Below are positions 45,984 through 57,402 of a stretch of DNA of 64,000 bases, piece by piece (the first letter of the stretch is position 1; each line of letters starts with the position of its first letter). A program made the translations under genes and the position numbers. Location of the stretch: NCBI GenBank assembly GCA_022414725.1, contig CM039462.1:40442046-40506045 (forward strand). The letters are read 5' to 3'. The notes under the pieces are model-generated. The model made no database searches and was not told where the DNA came from. It worked only from the letters and a program-made list of their open reading frames with translations. Source of the DNA: Microglena sp. YARC (Eukaryota; Chlorophyta; Chlorophyceae; Chlamydomonadales; Chlamydomonadaceae).

Positions 45984-47060
45984 CACACATACATTGTTCT
46001 CCCCCACCCACACACCCACACCCCCAAAAAGGAAACAGTGTTCTCCCCCCCCCCTACACACACACACACACATATAGGACTCCATTAGCCCACCGACTAC
46101 CTCTGTGTGTGACTCTCTGTGACGGTGTGTGTGACTCTGTGTGACAGTGTGTGTGACTCTGTGTGACGGTGCGTGTGACTCTGTGTGACAGTGTGTGTGA
46201 CTCTGTGTGACAGTGTGTGTGACTCTGTGTGACGGTGCGAGTGACTCTGTGTGACAGAGTGTGTGACTCTGTGTGGCAGTGTATGTGACTCTGCGTGACT
46301 GTGCCACAGTAGTGTAGCCACTGGATACACCGGAGTCACATTTGAAAAGGTACCGGCATATCATATGATGTTGACCAAAGGCGAGTCTGATATCATATGA
46401 TATCATACAAATTGCATCATATGATACTGTATATAAATTGTTACTTGAGTCTAGTCAGACTGCCGGCATCATATGATATCATATTGCCGTCCCCTACATA
46501 TGTACCACAGCCACGTTTGGTTTCCACTGCCATGTATGTGTGTAACGGTCCAGTGGTAGCCAATTAGGCCAACCCTGAGACATTGTGTCATGGTGGTGTG
46601 CAACCATGTCATATTACTACCATGTATGTGTGTAACGGTCCAGGGGTAGCCAATTAGGCCAACCCTGGGCCATTGCGTCATGTTGGTGTTGAGCTGCCAT
46701 GCTGTCATGTTGGTGCTGTGCTGCCATGCTGTCATGTTGGTGCTGTGCTGCCATGCTGTCATGTTGGTGTTGTGCTGCCATGCTGTCATGTTGGTGTTGT
46801 GCTGCCATGCTGTCATGTTGGTGTTGTGCTACCATGCTGTCATGTTGGTGTTGTGCTGCCATGCTGTCATGTTGGTGTTGTGCTGCCATGCTGTCATGTT
46901 GGTGCTGTGCTGCCATGCTGTCATGTTGGTGTTGTGCTGCCATGCTGTCATGTTGGTGTTGTGCTGCCATGTACGTGAGTACAGGCGTGGCCAATTAGGC
47001 CAACCCTGAGCCATTGTGTCATGTTGGTGTTGTGCTGCCATGCTGTCGGTGCTTGTTTAG
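45554..47060. repeat. Gene-poor region: CACACA, GTGACTCTGTGTGACAGT and 27-bp arrays
   Basis: 45620-45800 matches the 7700-7910 repeat. 45805-46075 has three poly-C/CACA units with CAAAAAGGAAACAGTGTTCTC. 46100-46310 is a ~26-bp GTGACTCTGTGTGACAGTGT array. 46348-46495 is a palindromic MITE. 46690-47045 is a 27-bp GTTGGTGTTGTGCTGCCATGCTGTCAT array. Blocks with GCCAATTAGGCCAACCCTG lie at 46557, 46642 and 46990. Confidence 0.85.
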
Positions 47061-47159
47061 TCATGGGACAGCATTGAGCTCAAGGGACTGGCCCCAAATG
47101 TGACAGCACGTTCAAAACTAGCACGGCATCTGGTCCTGGGGAAGTTAGCCGTCAGTTAA
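47061..47159 (+). CDS. Possible orphan terminal exon, unknown
   Basis: After a TTGTTTAG acceptor-like site the frame reads WDSIELKGLAPN then KLARHLVLGKLAVS and stops. The composition is coding-like and non-repetitive, and tandem copies of the preceding junction-like sequence lie upstream, as at real exons here. No upstream exon or family match is recognised, so this is weak. Confidence 0.22.
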   Translation, partial: SWDSIELKGLAPNVTARSKLARHLVLGKLAVS

Positions 47160-48004
47160 GTTTATGGGGTAAGTAGTTGAAATGTTGAGTTGAAGGTGTA
47201 GGGTTTAGGGTTCAGGCTCTAGGGTAACGCATGTGGGGCCTGCAGCATAGGGACTAATGTATTGAAAGGATTTCGACCCCAGGAATCGCCTCAAAATTGT
47301 ATTATATAGTGCCCAGGACGAATTAGAATGCTTCCGATCTGCAGGCCTACGGTGGCCTCGGTCTTCGTGGCTAGAACTTGAACTTGGACTTGGTTACATA
47401 TCTAGAAGAAGAAGAGCTATTACTGGTTTACATGGCTCCAGCCTGTTCAGTCTGCTCGCTGTCTTTGGCAGTAACATTGGCATTCAACTGATAGTCTTTC
47501 TCCTGAGGGTAGAAGAAGAAGGCTTCGTGTCTGATTGAGACCTCTACACGTTGGTCATAACTATTTTATTTACAAATGCTGAGCACCTACGGGCGTGTTC
47601 AAGTATGTGTGTTGCAGTTGAGAGTTGTATTTTGTGTGTGGAGGATTTGAAATGTTATAACTCTAATCACACAACCTTGTTTCAAACGGTCTCTTGATTG
47701 ATCATACCGGTAGCCAGGTCCACGAGGCCGAGTGTACTAAGTTGTGGCATTTACAGTCTTGCATTGCTGCGGTGTCACAGATCTAAAGGGGTCAGTTCAT
47801 GTAACTCGTAAAGGCAGCATGAACGTCTAATTCATTTGAATTGGATTCGTGGTAAAAACAGCCTTCAGGCTACTCATCGTCTACAGATGGGGTAAACATG
47901 GGTAGTATAAACCCTGATATGCCAAACTCGTTTTTTTAAACATGACAGCTCGTGACTCCCTAGAGAGCTGGTGAGTAGGTCGGGGCTACCTACCATAACA
48001 GCTA
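47160..48004. other. Non-coding, no exon recognised
   Basis: 47370-47490 resembles a small dispersed repeat (GAACTTGGTTACAT...CTGCTCGCCGTCTTTGGCAGTAA) also seen at 49440, 49690, 55235, 58440 and 60178. Confidence 0.5.
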
Positions 48005-48012
48005 AGTTAGGG

Positions 48013-48381
48013 TTTGGCAATATGATATCATATGATGCCGGCGATCTGACTAGGTAACTTCGGCCTGGGGCATCATATCATATGACATTAAATCATATGA
48101 TTTTTGTATGATATCATACTCGTCTTTGTGTTGGTGCTCCCAAACCGGGGTGAAAAAACCCTGTAGTACGGCGCACTGGCATAATGTGGCCAATGGTGCT
48201 TGCATCGGCGGTGAACCTTTTCAATGTGGTGGTCCTACGGTGACTACAGCTAGCTCCGGCTTACGCTATGGTGTCCTTAACTTCACATCCTGTGAGTAAC
48301 TGTACTACACGGATGTAACGATTTCAATTTCAATTTCAATACTCGTCTTTGGTCAACATCATGTGATTTGCCGTTCCCTAG
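48013..48381. mobile_element. Palindromic MITE-like element split by a retroposon
   Basis: The left part ends TATGATATCATACTCGTCTTTG and the right part resumes ATACTCGTCTTTGGTCAAC...TTGCCGTTCCCTA, the normal family sequence. Confidence 0.75.
48129..48338 (+). mobile_element. Retroposon with TTTCAA-repeat tail and 13-bp target-site duplication
   Basis: A 210-bp body starting TGTTGGTGCTCCCAAACCGGG and ending in ATTTCAATTTCAATTTCA. It is flanked by ATACTCGTCTTTG at 48116-48128 and 48339-48351. A truncated relative is at 15585-15676. The 3' hexamer tail and target duplication point to LINE-type mobilisation. Confidence 0.8.
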
Positions 48382-50502
48382 CCATCGTAGGTCGGGCCTA
48401 CCTACCGGTATGCATTGAATCCTGCAGGCTTTGTTCGTCCAGGGAAACTGACAGGTTGCCCTGCGATTAATCGTGCTTAACGGAAACGTTGATGGTTGGG
48501 CAAGTCCCTTTAGCCTATTTAGCTACCCCTGGACTGTTACACCGTACTGTACATACATGCCTGGCCACTTGGCCATCAGGAATAACTGACACCCATCTGA
48601 CATTTCACGTAAGCTGCGACAGGGTACCCAACAATTATTCTAGGTTGGGCAAGTTCCTATAACCTAGTAGGATTCTGTAATTCACCGGGTTTTCCCGCTT
48701 CACCTACAGTGACTTAGAGTGCACAGATCTCCCGCCCTGTAGCTCTGTACTGTAGTGCCGCTGCCAGCTATGGCACGGACTCTGATGCCGGTACCCTGAG
48801 GTACCGTGCTATCTCAGTACTTCCTCCTAGCGCATTCCTTGAATGCTTTATCTAAGTGTGACGATCAGATTCTATCGCCACTTCCCTTCGTCTCTGTGCT
48901 CTGCACAAACTCCGGAAAGCTTTAGATTCCCCTGCACTGTAGCATAGATACAGAGTTACACAAAAGGCTGCTACACCATGGCAAGGTGCTACACTACAGT
49001 ATGTGGATACCAAGAGAGACTGCTTCACCATGGTATAGCGCTGCCGACATAGACTGCTCCACCATTGGTGAAGCACTGCCAACAGAGACTGCTACACCAT
49101 GGTATAGCACTGCCAGAAAAGACTGCTAGGTCACGGCATAGGGCTGCTAGCAAGGACTGGTAAGTTATGGTATAGCACTGTCAATAGAGACTGCTACACC
49201 ATGGTATAGCACTGCCAGAAAAGACTGCTAGGTCACGGCATAGGGCTGCTAGCAAGGACTACTTGGTCATGGTCTAGCACTGCCAACAGAGACTGCTGCA
49301 TCACGGTATGGTGTCAACAAAGTCTGCTACATCACGGCATGGGGCTGCCAACAAGGACTACTTGGTCATGGTATAGCACTGCCAACTAAGACTGTGAAAG
49401 GAAACAAACAATGTTAACGATACATTTCCCTGGTAAATTTATTTTCACCGCTTAAGACGGCGAGCAGCCAAACTGCTGGCTGGAGCTAAGTAACCAAGTT
49501 CAAGTTCAACAAAGACTGCGACATCACAGCATGGTGCTGTCAACAAAGACTGCTGCATCACGGTATGGTGTCAACAAAGTCTACTACATCACGGCATGGA
49601 GCTGCCAACAAAGACTGCTAAGTCATGGTATAGTACAAAGATTGGGAAAGGAAACAAAAAAGGATGACGGTAAAGTTCCCTGGTAAATTTAATTGCGCTA
49701 CCAAAGACGGCGTGCTGCCCAACTGCTGGCTGAAGCTATGTAACCAAGTTCAAGTTAAATAAAGACTGCTACATCACGGTATGGTGCTGTCAACTAAGAC
49801 TGCTACGTGACAGCGGTCGGCTGATTCAAACACGTGTGGACTACTTGTAGTGACTGGTACTATACTGCCTATCCATTATAGGAGGGCATGTGTAGAACAC
49901 TTGTAGTGACTGGTACTGTACTGATTATCCATTGTAGGAGGGCAAGTGTATAACACTTGTAGTGACTGGTACTGTACTGCCTATCCATTATCGGAGGTAA
50001 TGTGTTGACCACTTGTAGTGATCGGAGGGTATGTGTAGAACACTTGTAGTGACTGGTACTGTACTGCCTATCCATTATAGAAGGGCAAGTGTAGTGCACT
50101 GGTGGTGACGGGTACTGTACTGCCTATCCATTATAGAAGGGGAAGTGGAGAACACTTGTAGTGAGTAGTGCTGTACTGCCTACTCATTATTGAAAGGCTT
50201 TTGAAGACCACTTGTAGTGACTTGTACCGTACTGCTTATTATAATAGGGCAATTGCAGACCAGTTGTAGTGACTGATACTGTACTGCCTATCCATTAACA
50301 AAGGTAAAGTGTTGACCACTGGTAGTGCCTGGTACTGTACTGCCTATCCATTGTAGGAGGGCAAGTGTAGAACAATTTTAGTGACGGGTACTGTTCTGCC
50401 TATCCAGTACACGAGGGCGCCACCGGCTGCCTACGTAATTCTTTAAGCTTTGTATCATGTAGCAATTCCTCTCAAATCAAGTTTGTCTCCATCTATTTAT
50501 TC
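48382..50502. repeat. Gene-free region with two degenerate minisatellites
   Basis: 49000-49830 has units with GACTGCTACACCATGGTATAGCACTGCCAACA. 49835-50410 has ~65-bp units with CACTTGTAGTGACTGGTACTGTACTGCCTATCC. 48382-49000 has no recognisable structure. Confidence 0.8.
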
Positions 50503-52030
50503 CTAATTAGTCATATCTGGTGACACTACGCCAAGGTTGGGCTCTGCCAACAAAGACTGCTCTGCCATGGCATAAGGCTGTCGTCGATTGATTTCTTGGA
50601 GGAGGTTGTCCAATATCTGAGACACTTGAGCGACAAAAACACCCTGCAAATGGTGATTGAGTTTTGGGTTGAGGTCATGGACGCTGGTCCAATGATTTCT
50701 TGGATGAGGTCCGGATGAGGTTGTCCATTATCTGAGACACTTGAGCGACAAAAACACCCTGCAAGTGGTGATTGAGTTTGAGTTCGAGGACATGGACGCT
50801 GGCATTGGTGTCCAATGATTTCTTGGAGGAGGTTGTCCATTAACTGAGATACTTGAGCAACAAATACACCCTGCATATGGTGGATGAATTTGAAATTGAG
50901 TTTGAGGTTGGGGTCGTGGACGCTGGTGTTGATTTGGGTGTCCAATGATTTCTTGGGGCAGTTTTCCCATTAACTGAGACACTTGAGCGACAAACACACC
51001 CTGCAAATGGTGGATGAATTTAAAATTGAGGTTGGGGTCATGGACGCTAGCGTTGGTTTTGGTATCCAATGATTTCTTGGAGGAGTTTTCCCATTAACTG
51101 AGACACTTGAGCGACAAATACACCCTGCATATGGTGGATGACTTTGAGTTTGAGATTGGGGTTTGAATTTGGGGTTTGAGTTTGGGGTTGTGGATGCTGG
51201 CGTTGGAGTCCAATGATTTCTTGGAGGAGGTTGTCCATTAGCATTTATCTGTAACACAAGGGCGATACACACACCCTGCAAGTGGTGGATGAATATTAGG
51301 TTGAGTTTGGGGTTGGGGTTTTGAATTTTAGGTTGAGCTTGATATGGGCCTTGGTGTCGACCGATTTCTAGGAGGAGGTTGTCCATTATCTGTGCCACTT
51401 GAGCGACAGACAAATCCTGCGGACGGCCATTTTTATTTTGTATTTTTAGTTTGAGCTTGAGGACGCTGACGCTCGTGTGCTAGAGTGCGCGCCAGTGACA
51501 TAGAGCAAAAATACCACAATCATGTGCCATATAGAAAGATACAAATCTCACAGCCACTTCACTTCTTGCACTGCGGCCTGGGAGGCGCTGTCTTCAGTGA
51601 ACGTCGCAGAGTGGACTTCAGCCTGGGGGCGGTGGTGGGGTGGGGTGGGGTGGGGGGGGGGCAATAGAAGGGGCCCGGTTGCGGCCCATGGTGAGGGAGA
51701 TACCCCAGAGCTTGAGCAAGTCATGGTGGCGAGCTATCTACCGTGTTTTTGGCGGAGCCCCCTCTTCAAGGGGGCGGGAGCCCCCAGGGTTACCCATTTG
51801 TCCGTCCGACCGAAAAAGTTCTTGCTTGAAGCCTGACATGTCATCCAACGGCCGCGTAACTAACTCGCTTCGGTCAGCTCCATCGTTGCCACCTTTCGTT
51901 CCGTTGCCAACACACTCCGCCAATTTTCCGCATCGCTTGCGACGCTGCATAGGACTTGTTCTTTCAGCCGTGACACCTTCCAGATACAGTTTGTTACTTT
52001 CGGTTGGCATAATAGCCACAAATATATATA

Positions 52031-52063
<33 letters not shown>

Positions 52064-55000
52064 CAAAACGTGTAGCCACAAGCAAAAAGCCGGTTGCTGC
52101 CTCGTGCTTACACTGCCAACAAATCATACGGCCAACTAAGTAAGGTACCTAAGAATAACATGAATAAACAATGGTATCACGGGGCTGCCTAGTGCCTACA
52201 TGCATCATGCCGGACATAGGTCCAGGTAGCATGAACACAGGCTTCACAGACAGGCGGTGTTCCCCCTCGCTGTCTGCAGGCGGAGTAGACACGGCAAGCA
52301 CAAAAAATACAACACCACACTCCTGAATACAGAATGTGACCACAAGGCTACCAAGGGCTTACCGTGACTGCGTGTTGTACTAAGATGTTTGGTGCAGCTG
52401 GGTGTAGTGAAAAACAAAGGGCCTACCTGCATCATCCCGGCCATAGGTCCAGGGATCATGATCAAAGGCTTCACAGACAGGCGGTGTTCCCCCTCACTGT
52501 CCATGTGCGGGGCAGGCATGGTTAGCATAAACCACACTACACCACACTCCTGAATACAGAATGTAACCACAAGGCTGCCAAGGGCCTACCTGCATCATCC
52601 CGGCCATAGGTCCAGGGATGATGAACATGGGCTTCACGGACAGGCGGTGTTCCACCTCACAATGGCTCTCACGCTGCCCCTCCAGGCTGTCCAGCTCACC
52701 AGTGCTAAGCTGTCCAGCTAGTACCGCAGGCCGAACTTGCCATCGACCTTCGAACTCCCTCTGCAGAGGGTGGGGTTGGTAGGGTTGGGGGAACCATCAT
52801 ATTGATGACTTCTTGGGGACTAATTTATCAAGTGATACTTCCAGCTAGACCAGTGCTAAGCTGTCCAGCTAGTACTGCAGGCCGAACTTGCCATCGACCT
52901 TCGAACTCCATCTGCAGAGGGTGGGGTTGGTAGGGTTGGTAGGGTTGGTAGGGTTGGTAGGGTTGGGGGAACCATCATATTGATGACTTCTTGGGGACTA
53001 GTTCATCAAGTGATACTTTCAACTAGACCAGTGCTAAGCTGTCCAGCTAGTACTGCAGGCCGAACTTGCCATCGACCTTCTAACTCCCTCTGCGGAGGGT
53101 TGGGTTGGCAGGGTTGGTAAGGATTGGGTTGGTAGAGATGGTAGGGTTGGGTTGGTTGGGTTGGTAGGGTTGGGTTAGTACGGTTGGTAGGGTTGCGTTG
53201 GTAGGGTTGGTAGGGTTGGTAAGGTTTGGGTTGGCAGGGTTGGTAGGATTGGGTTGGTAGGGTAGGGTTGGGTTGGTAGGGTTGGGTAGGAATGGTTTGG
53301 GTCGGTAGGGTTTGTGGGGATAGCTTGGATTGGTAGGGTTGGGAAGTATTGGGTTGGTAGGGCTGGTTGGGTTGGTAGGGTTGGGTAGAAATGGTTTGGG
53401 TTGGTAGGGTTGGGCTGGTAGGGTTGGAAGGGTTGGCCTGGTAGGATCTGTAGCGTTCGGTTGGTTAGGATTGGTAGGGTTAAAAGAATCATCATACTTA
53501 TGAGTTCTGGGGCCCAGTTCATCAAGTGATACTTCATTACTTCATTATTTTATCTTTATTTCTTTATTACTTTCTTACTATATCTCTTAATTACTTAATT
53601 TACATCATTAATTAGACACTCACCTGTAGTTATGTCGAGTACCCGCCATGAAACTAGTTTTTATTACTCACCATGAAACTAGTTTTTCCTACTAGCAGCG
53701 GTAAAAAAGCTCTGCTGCATCATTCCACCCAACATAAAAGACGAATCTTTGAGCACCCGCTGGGTAACACTTCCGCCAACCGCTCGACTGTCTCGGTCGG
53801 TACTACGAAGCCTGTAGTGAGCGTGGTACTCGCTAGCTTTTGGGGAGCTTCTGGAGCACTGCACGAACACCTGCACCCCGTACGCGTCCTTGTATACGAG
53901 GCACGATTCACCCTGATACCGCCGCTCGACAAAAATGAGTCATATTCTTGTGGTCGCTTTCTTCATCCCTACCCCTATATCCCTCCTTCAAACTACCTCA
54001 AACTTCACTTCACTTCACTTCACAAAATTGAGGTACATTGTTGTGGACGCCATTAGTCCTATCCCTATATCCCTCAAACTTCACTTCACTTCACTTCACA
54101 AAAATTAGGTACATTGTTGTGGACACTATTTGTCCTACCCCTATATCCCTCGAGCTACATAAAACTTCACTTTGTTTCGTTTTCATAGTTATTTCGGGAC
54201 TCACCATGAAAGGCGACTCCTTGACCTCAAAAAATGAGACAAAGGGATTCTGAGTCTGCCTCTTCATACACCATCATAGATGCTTTTAAGATCCCAGAAA
54301 TGAAAAAGTGCCTGGCAGCAGTTCACTCACCACGGAGCTGGCTGGAAGCTGCCATGCGTAGTGCAAAATAAGAAACAGTGCCTGGCAGCAGTTCACTCAC
54401 CACGGAGCTGGCTGGAAGCTGCCATGCGTAGTGCAAAATAAGAAACAGTGCCTGGCAGCAGTCTACTCACCATGGAGCTGGCTGGAAGCTGCCATGCGTA
54501 AAAATAAGAAACAGTGCCTGGCAGCAGTTCACTCACCACAGAGCTGGCTGGAAGCTGCCATGCGTAGTGCAAAATAAGAAACAGTGCCTGGCAGCAGTCT
54601 ACTCACCATGGAGCTGGCTGGAAGCTGCCATGCGTAAAAATAAGAAACAGTGCCTGGCAGCAGTTCACTCACCACGGAGCTGGCTGGAAGCTGCCATGCG
54701 TAGTGCAAAATAAGAAACAGTGCCTGGCAGCAGTCTACTCACCATGGAGCTGGCTGGAAGCTGCCATGCGTAAAAATAAGAAACAATGCCTGGCAGCAGT
54801 TCACTCACCACAGAGCTGGCTGGAAGCTGCCATGCGTAGTGCAAAATAAGAAACAGTGCCTGGCAGCAGTCTACTCACCATGGAGCTGGCTGGAAGCTGC
54901 CATGCGTAAAAATAAGAAACAGTGCCTGGCAGCAGTTCACTCACCACGGAGCTGGCTGGAAGCTGCCATGCGTAGCCCAGAATAAGACAAAGTGGTCGCG

Positions 55001-57402
55001 GACAGTTTGGCTAAAACAGGGTCCCAGGTAGCGATCGCTACTGGTAGCTGAAAAAAAGCTCTGCGGCATCATTCCACTCACCATGAAAGGCGACTCTATG
55101 AGCACAAAAATGAGACGAAGGGATTCTGAGTCAGCCTCTTCATACACAGTCATGGATGCTTTGAAGGTCCCAGAAAAGGGGCCAAAAGTCCATCTGCAGG
55201 TCTGCAAAACAAAATGGAAATTTGAACTTTGGTACATGGCTCCATCAATTTGGCTGCTCACCGTCTTAGGCAGTAAAACAAATTACCAGGAACAGAAATT
55301 TGACATTGCTACGTCTTGCCACGGGGCGTGAAACTTAATATGATCTTCTCGGTTTCTTGAACAGGGGAATTGAAAGTTGAAAGTTGAAAGTATGAAAGTT
55401 GGGAATTGACTGTTAGGAATTTGGGAATTGGGGAATTTGGGCATTGAAAGTTGAAAGTTGAAAGAATCTTCCCCCTTGCTTGCACTGGGGAAGGTTACTG
55501 TGGGTTTTGCTTTTGCAGACCGCTACTGTGCCTGAGCTCAAACTACCGCACAACAGCATGGATAAGTCTGCAAACATGGGATATTATATTGCATTATACA
55601 CTAACATTCACAGGCCGTTGTTGACCTAAGACAAGCCCACTCCACAACATCCCGGAGGGGTCTTCCAACTCATCCCCAGAAAAAGGAAGGCAAGATTGCA
55701 GCAAGCTAGCATTATGAACAGTACTAGCATTGAGCCCGTCGTACCGACGGGAAGACCCCCATGGCCACGTCAGCGACAGGTCAGCAAGATATGGAACCAA
55801 AGCCCCAAGTGGCTAGGCCAAAAGGGGCCGGACACGCGCCGGGCACGCGCTATACCCTCGACAGGGAACTATTAGTAACAGCGCTAATTCCATATGATAT
55901 ATATATATATGTATTGCTTTGTATAAAACAGTTGTTTCACTATGCCGGAGTATTTTTGTGTGCGCCTGTAAAAGGCCTTATTTCCTTTCAACAGGCCTTG
56001 TTGTAGGCCTTCTTTCTTTTGTACAGAAAAAGGCCTTACTAAAAGGCCTGATTTCCTTTGACTGGCCCTGTAAGCCTGTTAAAAGCATTTTCATAATCCT
56101 GTTTAAAGCCTGTTAAATCAAACATGTCATGTTATCATAGGAGTGGCAGCGCCATTTGAACTGAATCCTCCGGGTCGCTGGTTTGTTTCGGGAGACCCAC
56201 CTCCTGGGGTGAAATTCCTTTCACAACTTTAAAAAAAATGCTGACTGGGAGCTGCAACTGCCAGTACCTTGCTGACTGGGAGCTGACAGGGAGTTGCACA
56301 TGCCAGGATGGAGCGTTAAAACAATCTCTGCCCAGGCGAGCTATCTTTGCCCACACATGCTATCAGAGTTCTTGACACTCCATATAACTAGGGGTCGGCT
56401 ATGTTAAATAATATTAGAGAATAAAAAATATTATATAATACTATATAATATTAGTCAGAAGAGCCGCCTCACCAGAATTTCGAATTTACTTGAAAAACTA
56501 ATATTAGTGTGACACTATAATAATATTAGTTAATATTAGTTTTTCAAACACTAATATTAGTTGCCGTTCCCTACATATAACGGCGTGTTTTCAAAAGGGT
56601 GTGTTTACACAGCCGCGTGTTTCTAGGACTGTGTGTTCATACAACAGCGCATTTGCACTAGCCTTGTTCCATGTACACGTAAATTAAAATAGTGTTGACA
56701 AAAATGCTTGCTTGCTGCAATATTGCCTATCTAATTTTGAGGATTAGTAGGAAGACCACTCCCGGATGTTGTGGAGCGGGCTTGTCTTGGGTCAGCAAGG
56801 GCCTATTGATGACAACGTAATGTTAAACCTGCCCGCATATGGTGAGCAGTCTGAAGGCTGGGAGGCCAAATAACTAGGGGACGGCGATATGATATCATAT
56901 AATATCATACAGTCTGACTAGGCAGTCTGACTAGGCTAAAGTTACCATTTATGTACAATATCATATCATGCAATTGGTATAATATCATATGATATCATAG
57001 TCAACTTTGATCAACATTATATGATATGCCAGTGCCTACATGTAATCCAATCTGACTCACCTGCAAAATGCTCACTTTCCCGTCTGGGTGCTCCTCTGTC
57101 TCCAAATCTACCACGTTGTCGAACACTTGGGAGCAAAGCTCGAGGTCTGTCAATATCTCGTACACCATGTTAGCAGGCGCCTTGCATCTGAGCAGGCCAG
57201 AAGAAGTGTAAACACCTCGCTCGTCCAGGGATTCGAAACGGGCGGTTTTTGAAGGCAGGTCTGCCGTCGAGTCTATCACTGCTGGTGCCACCTGCGATGC
57301 GCACGCACTAATGCGAGTAGATTTGGACGAAGGTTGCGTTTGGGTGAGGGAGGAGGGACGATGGCTAGAGAAGGTGGGAAGTACCCGCTGCCCAGTCAGC
57401 AT
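50503..57402 (-). CDS. Plastid-type START/polyketide-cyclase-like lipid-binding protein, 257 residues
   Basis: Four phase-0 exons: 57402-57061 (114 codons), 55201-55082 (40), 52760-52590 (57), 50643-50503 (46 plus TAG). The N-terminal ~40 residues are Ser/Thr/Arg-rich without acidic residues (GQRVLPTFSSHRPSSLTQTQ), as in a chloroplast transit peptide. The START-like (COQ10/polyketide cyclase) domain follows: ANMVYEILTDLELCSQVFDN, TCRWTFGPFSGTFKASMTV, ESPFMREFEGRWQV, then VEHRLSVKPMFIIPG, closing with the helix VAQVSQILDNLLQEI. This order matches plant plastid polyketide cyclase/dehydrase-like proteins, which are thought to bind lipids or isoprenoids; the ligand is unknown. Exons 3 and 4 have several partial tandem copies; exon 2 has fragments near 54190-54290. 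Confidence 0.85.
50700..51425 (-). repeat. Six tandem copies of the START-gene exon 4 acceptor junction
   Basis: 115-150 bp units code for GVFVAQVSQLMDNLLQEIIG behind a CAG acceptor, then diverge into (F/L)-rich intron. Only the copy at 50643 leads to the stop codon. The most distal unit (51420) codes DLSVAQVAQIMDNLL. Confidence 0.9.
51747..51965 (+). repeat. GGCGGAGCCCCC family, best full copy (~218 bp)
   Basis: It runs from TTTTTGGCGGAGCCCCC to GCGACGCTGCATAGGACTTG, including CGCGTAACTAACTCGCTTCGG. A TA microsatellite follows at 52022-52062. Confidence 0.85.
52150..52589 (-). repeat. Two tandem copies of START-gene exon 3 donor side
   Basis: At 52185-52285 and 52420-52530, DSEGEHRLSVKP and (F/I)M(L/I)PGPM(S/A)GMM are coded up to the donor. 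Both are preceded by a CAG, so they could splice as short alternative exons, but they lack REFEGRW. Confidence 0.87.
52780..53500 (-). repeat. Copies of START-gene exon 3 acceptor side and GGTTGGTAGGG array
   Basis: 52850-52920 and 53035-53100 repeat FEGRWQVRPAVLAGQLSTG-like code with the CTCTGCAG acceptor. GGTTGGTAGGGTT arrays separate and follow them to 53490. Confidence 0.87.
53500..54300. other. START-gene intron 2, mixed sequence
   Basis: 53690-53930 has open frames on both strands and shares AAAAAGCTCTGCTGCATCATTCCAC with the exon 2 flank at 55050, so it is probably a diverged duplicate of that region. 53990-54180 has ACTTCACTTCACTTCAC repeats. Confidence 0.5.
54300..54990. repeat. 60/70-bp minisatellite, ten units
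   Basis: Units alternate between GTGCCTGGCAGCAG with TTCACTCACCACGGAGCTGG and a shorter form lacking GTAGTGCAAAA. AGCTGGCTGGAAGCTGCCATGCGTA also ends the dispersed repeat at 7860, suggesting the array grew from that element. Confidence 0.93.
56389..56573. mobile_element. TAATATTAG MITE-like element, copy 2
   Basis: It starts TAGGGGTCGGCTATGTTAAA and ends CTAATATTAGTTGCCGTTCCCTA. The middle is rich in TAATATTAG. Confidence 0.78.
56875..57038. mobile_element. Palindromic MITE-like element in START-gene intron 1
   Basis: It starts TAGGGGACGGCGATATGATATC and ends ATATGATATGCCAGTGCCTA, 22 bp from the exon 1 donor. Confidence 0.75.

Larger units (their letters stand above)
55355..57060. other. 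START-gene intron 1
   Basis: No exon seen. 55370-55470 has GAAAGTTGAAAGTT repeats. 55975-56110 has AAAAGGCCTTA/TTTCCTTT repeats. 56128-56230 is a reverse CCCCAGGAGG repeat. MITE-like elements at 56389-56573 and 56875-57038. Confidence 0.6.

Noticed and set aside
46617..47041. Cys/His-rich and MAAQHQHDS-type frames
   Set aside because: They are translations of a 27-bp array on either strand with no start or splice context.
53679..53932. Extra START-gene exon on the minus strand
   Set aside because: Exons 2 and 3 already join in phase around it and the frame has no family resemblance; it shares flank sequence with exon 2, so a diverged duplicate is likelier.
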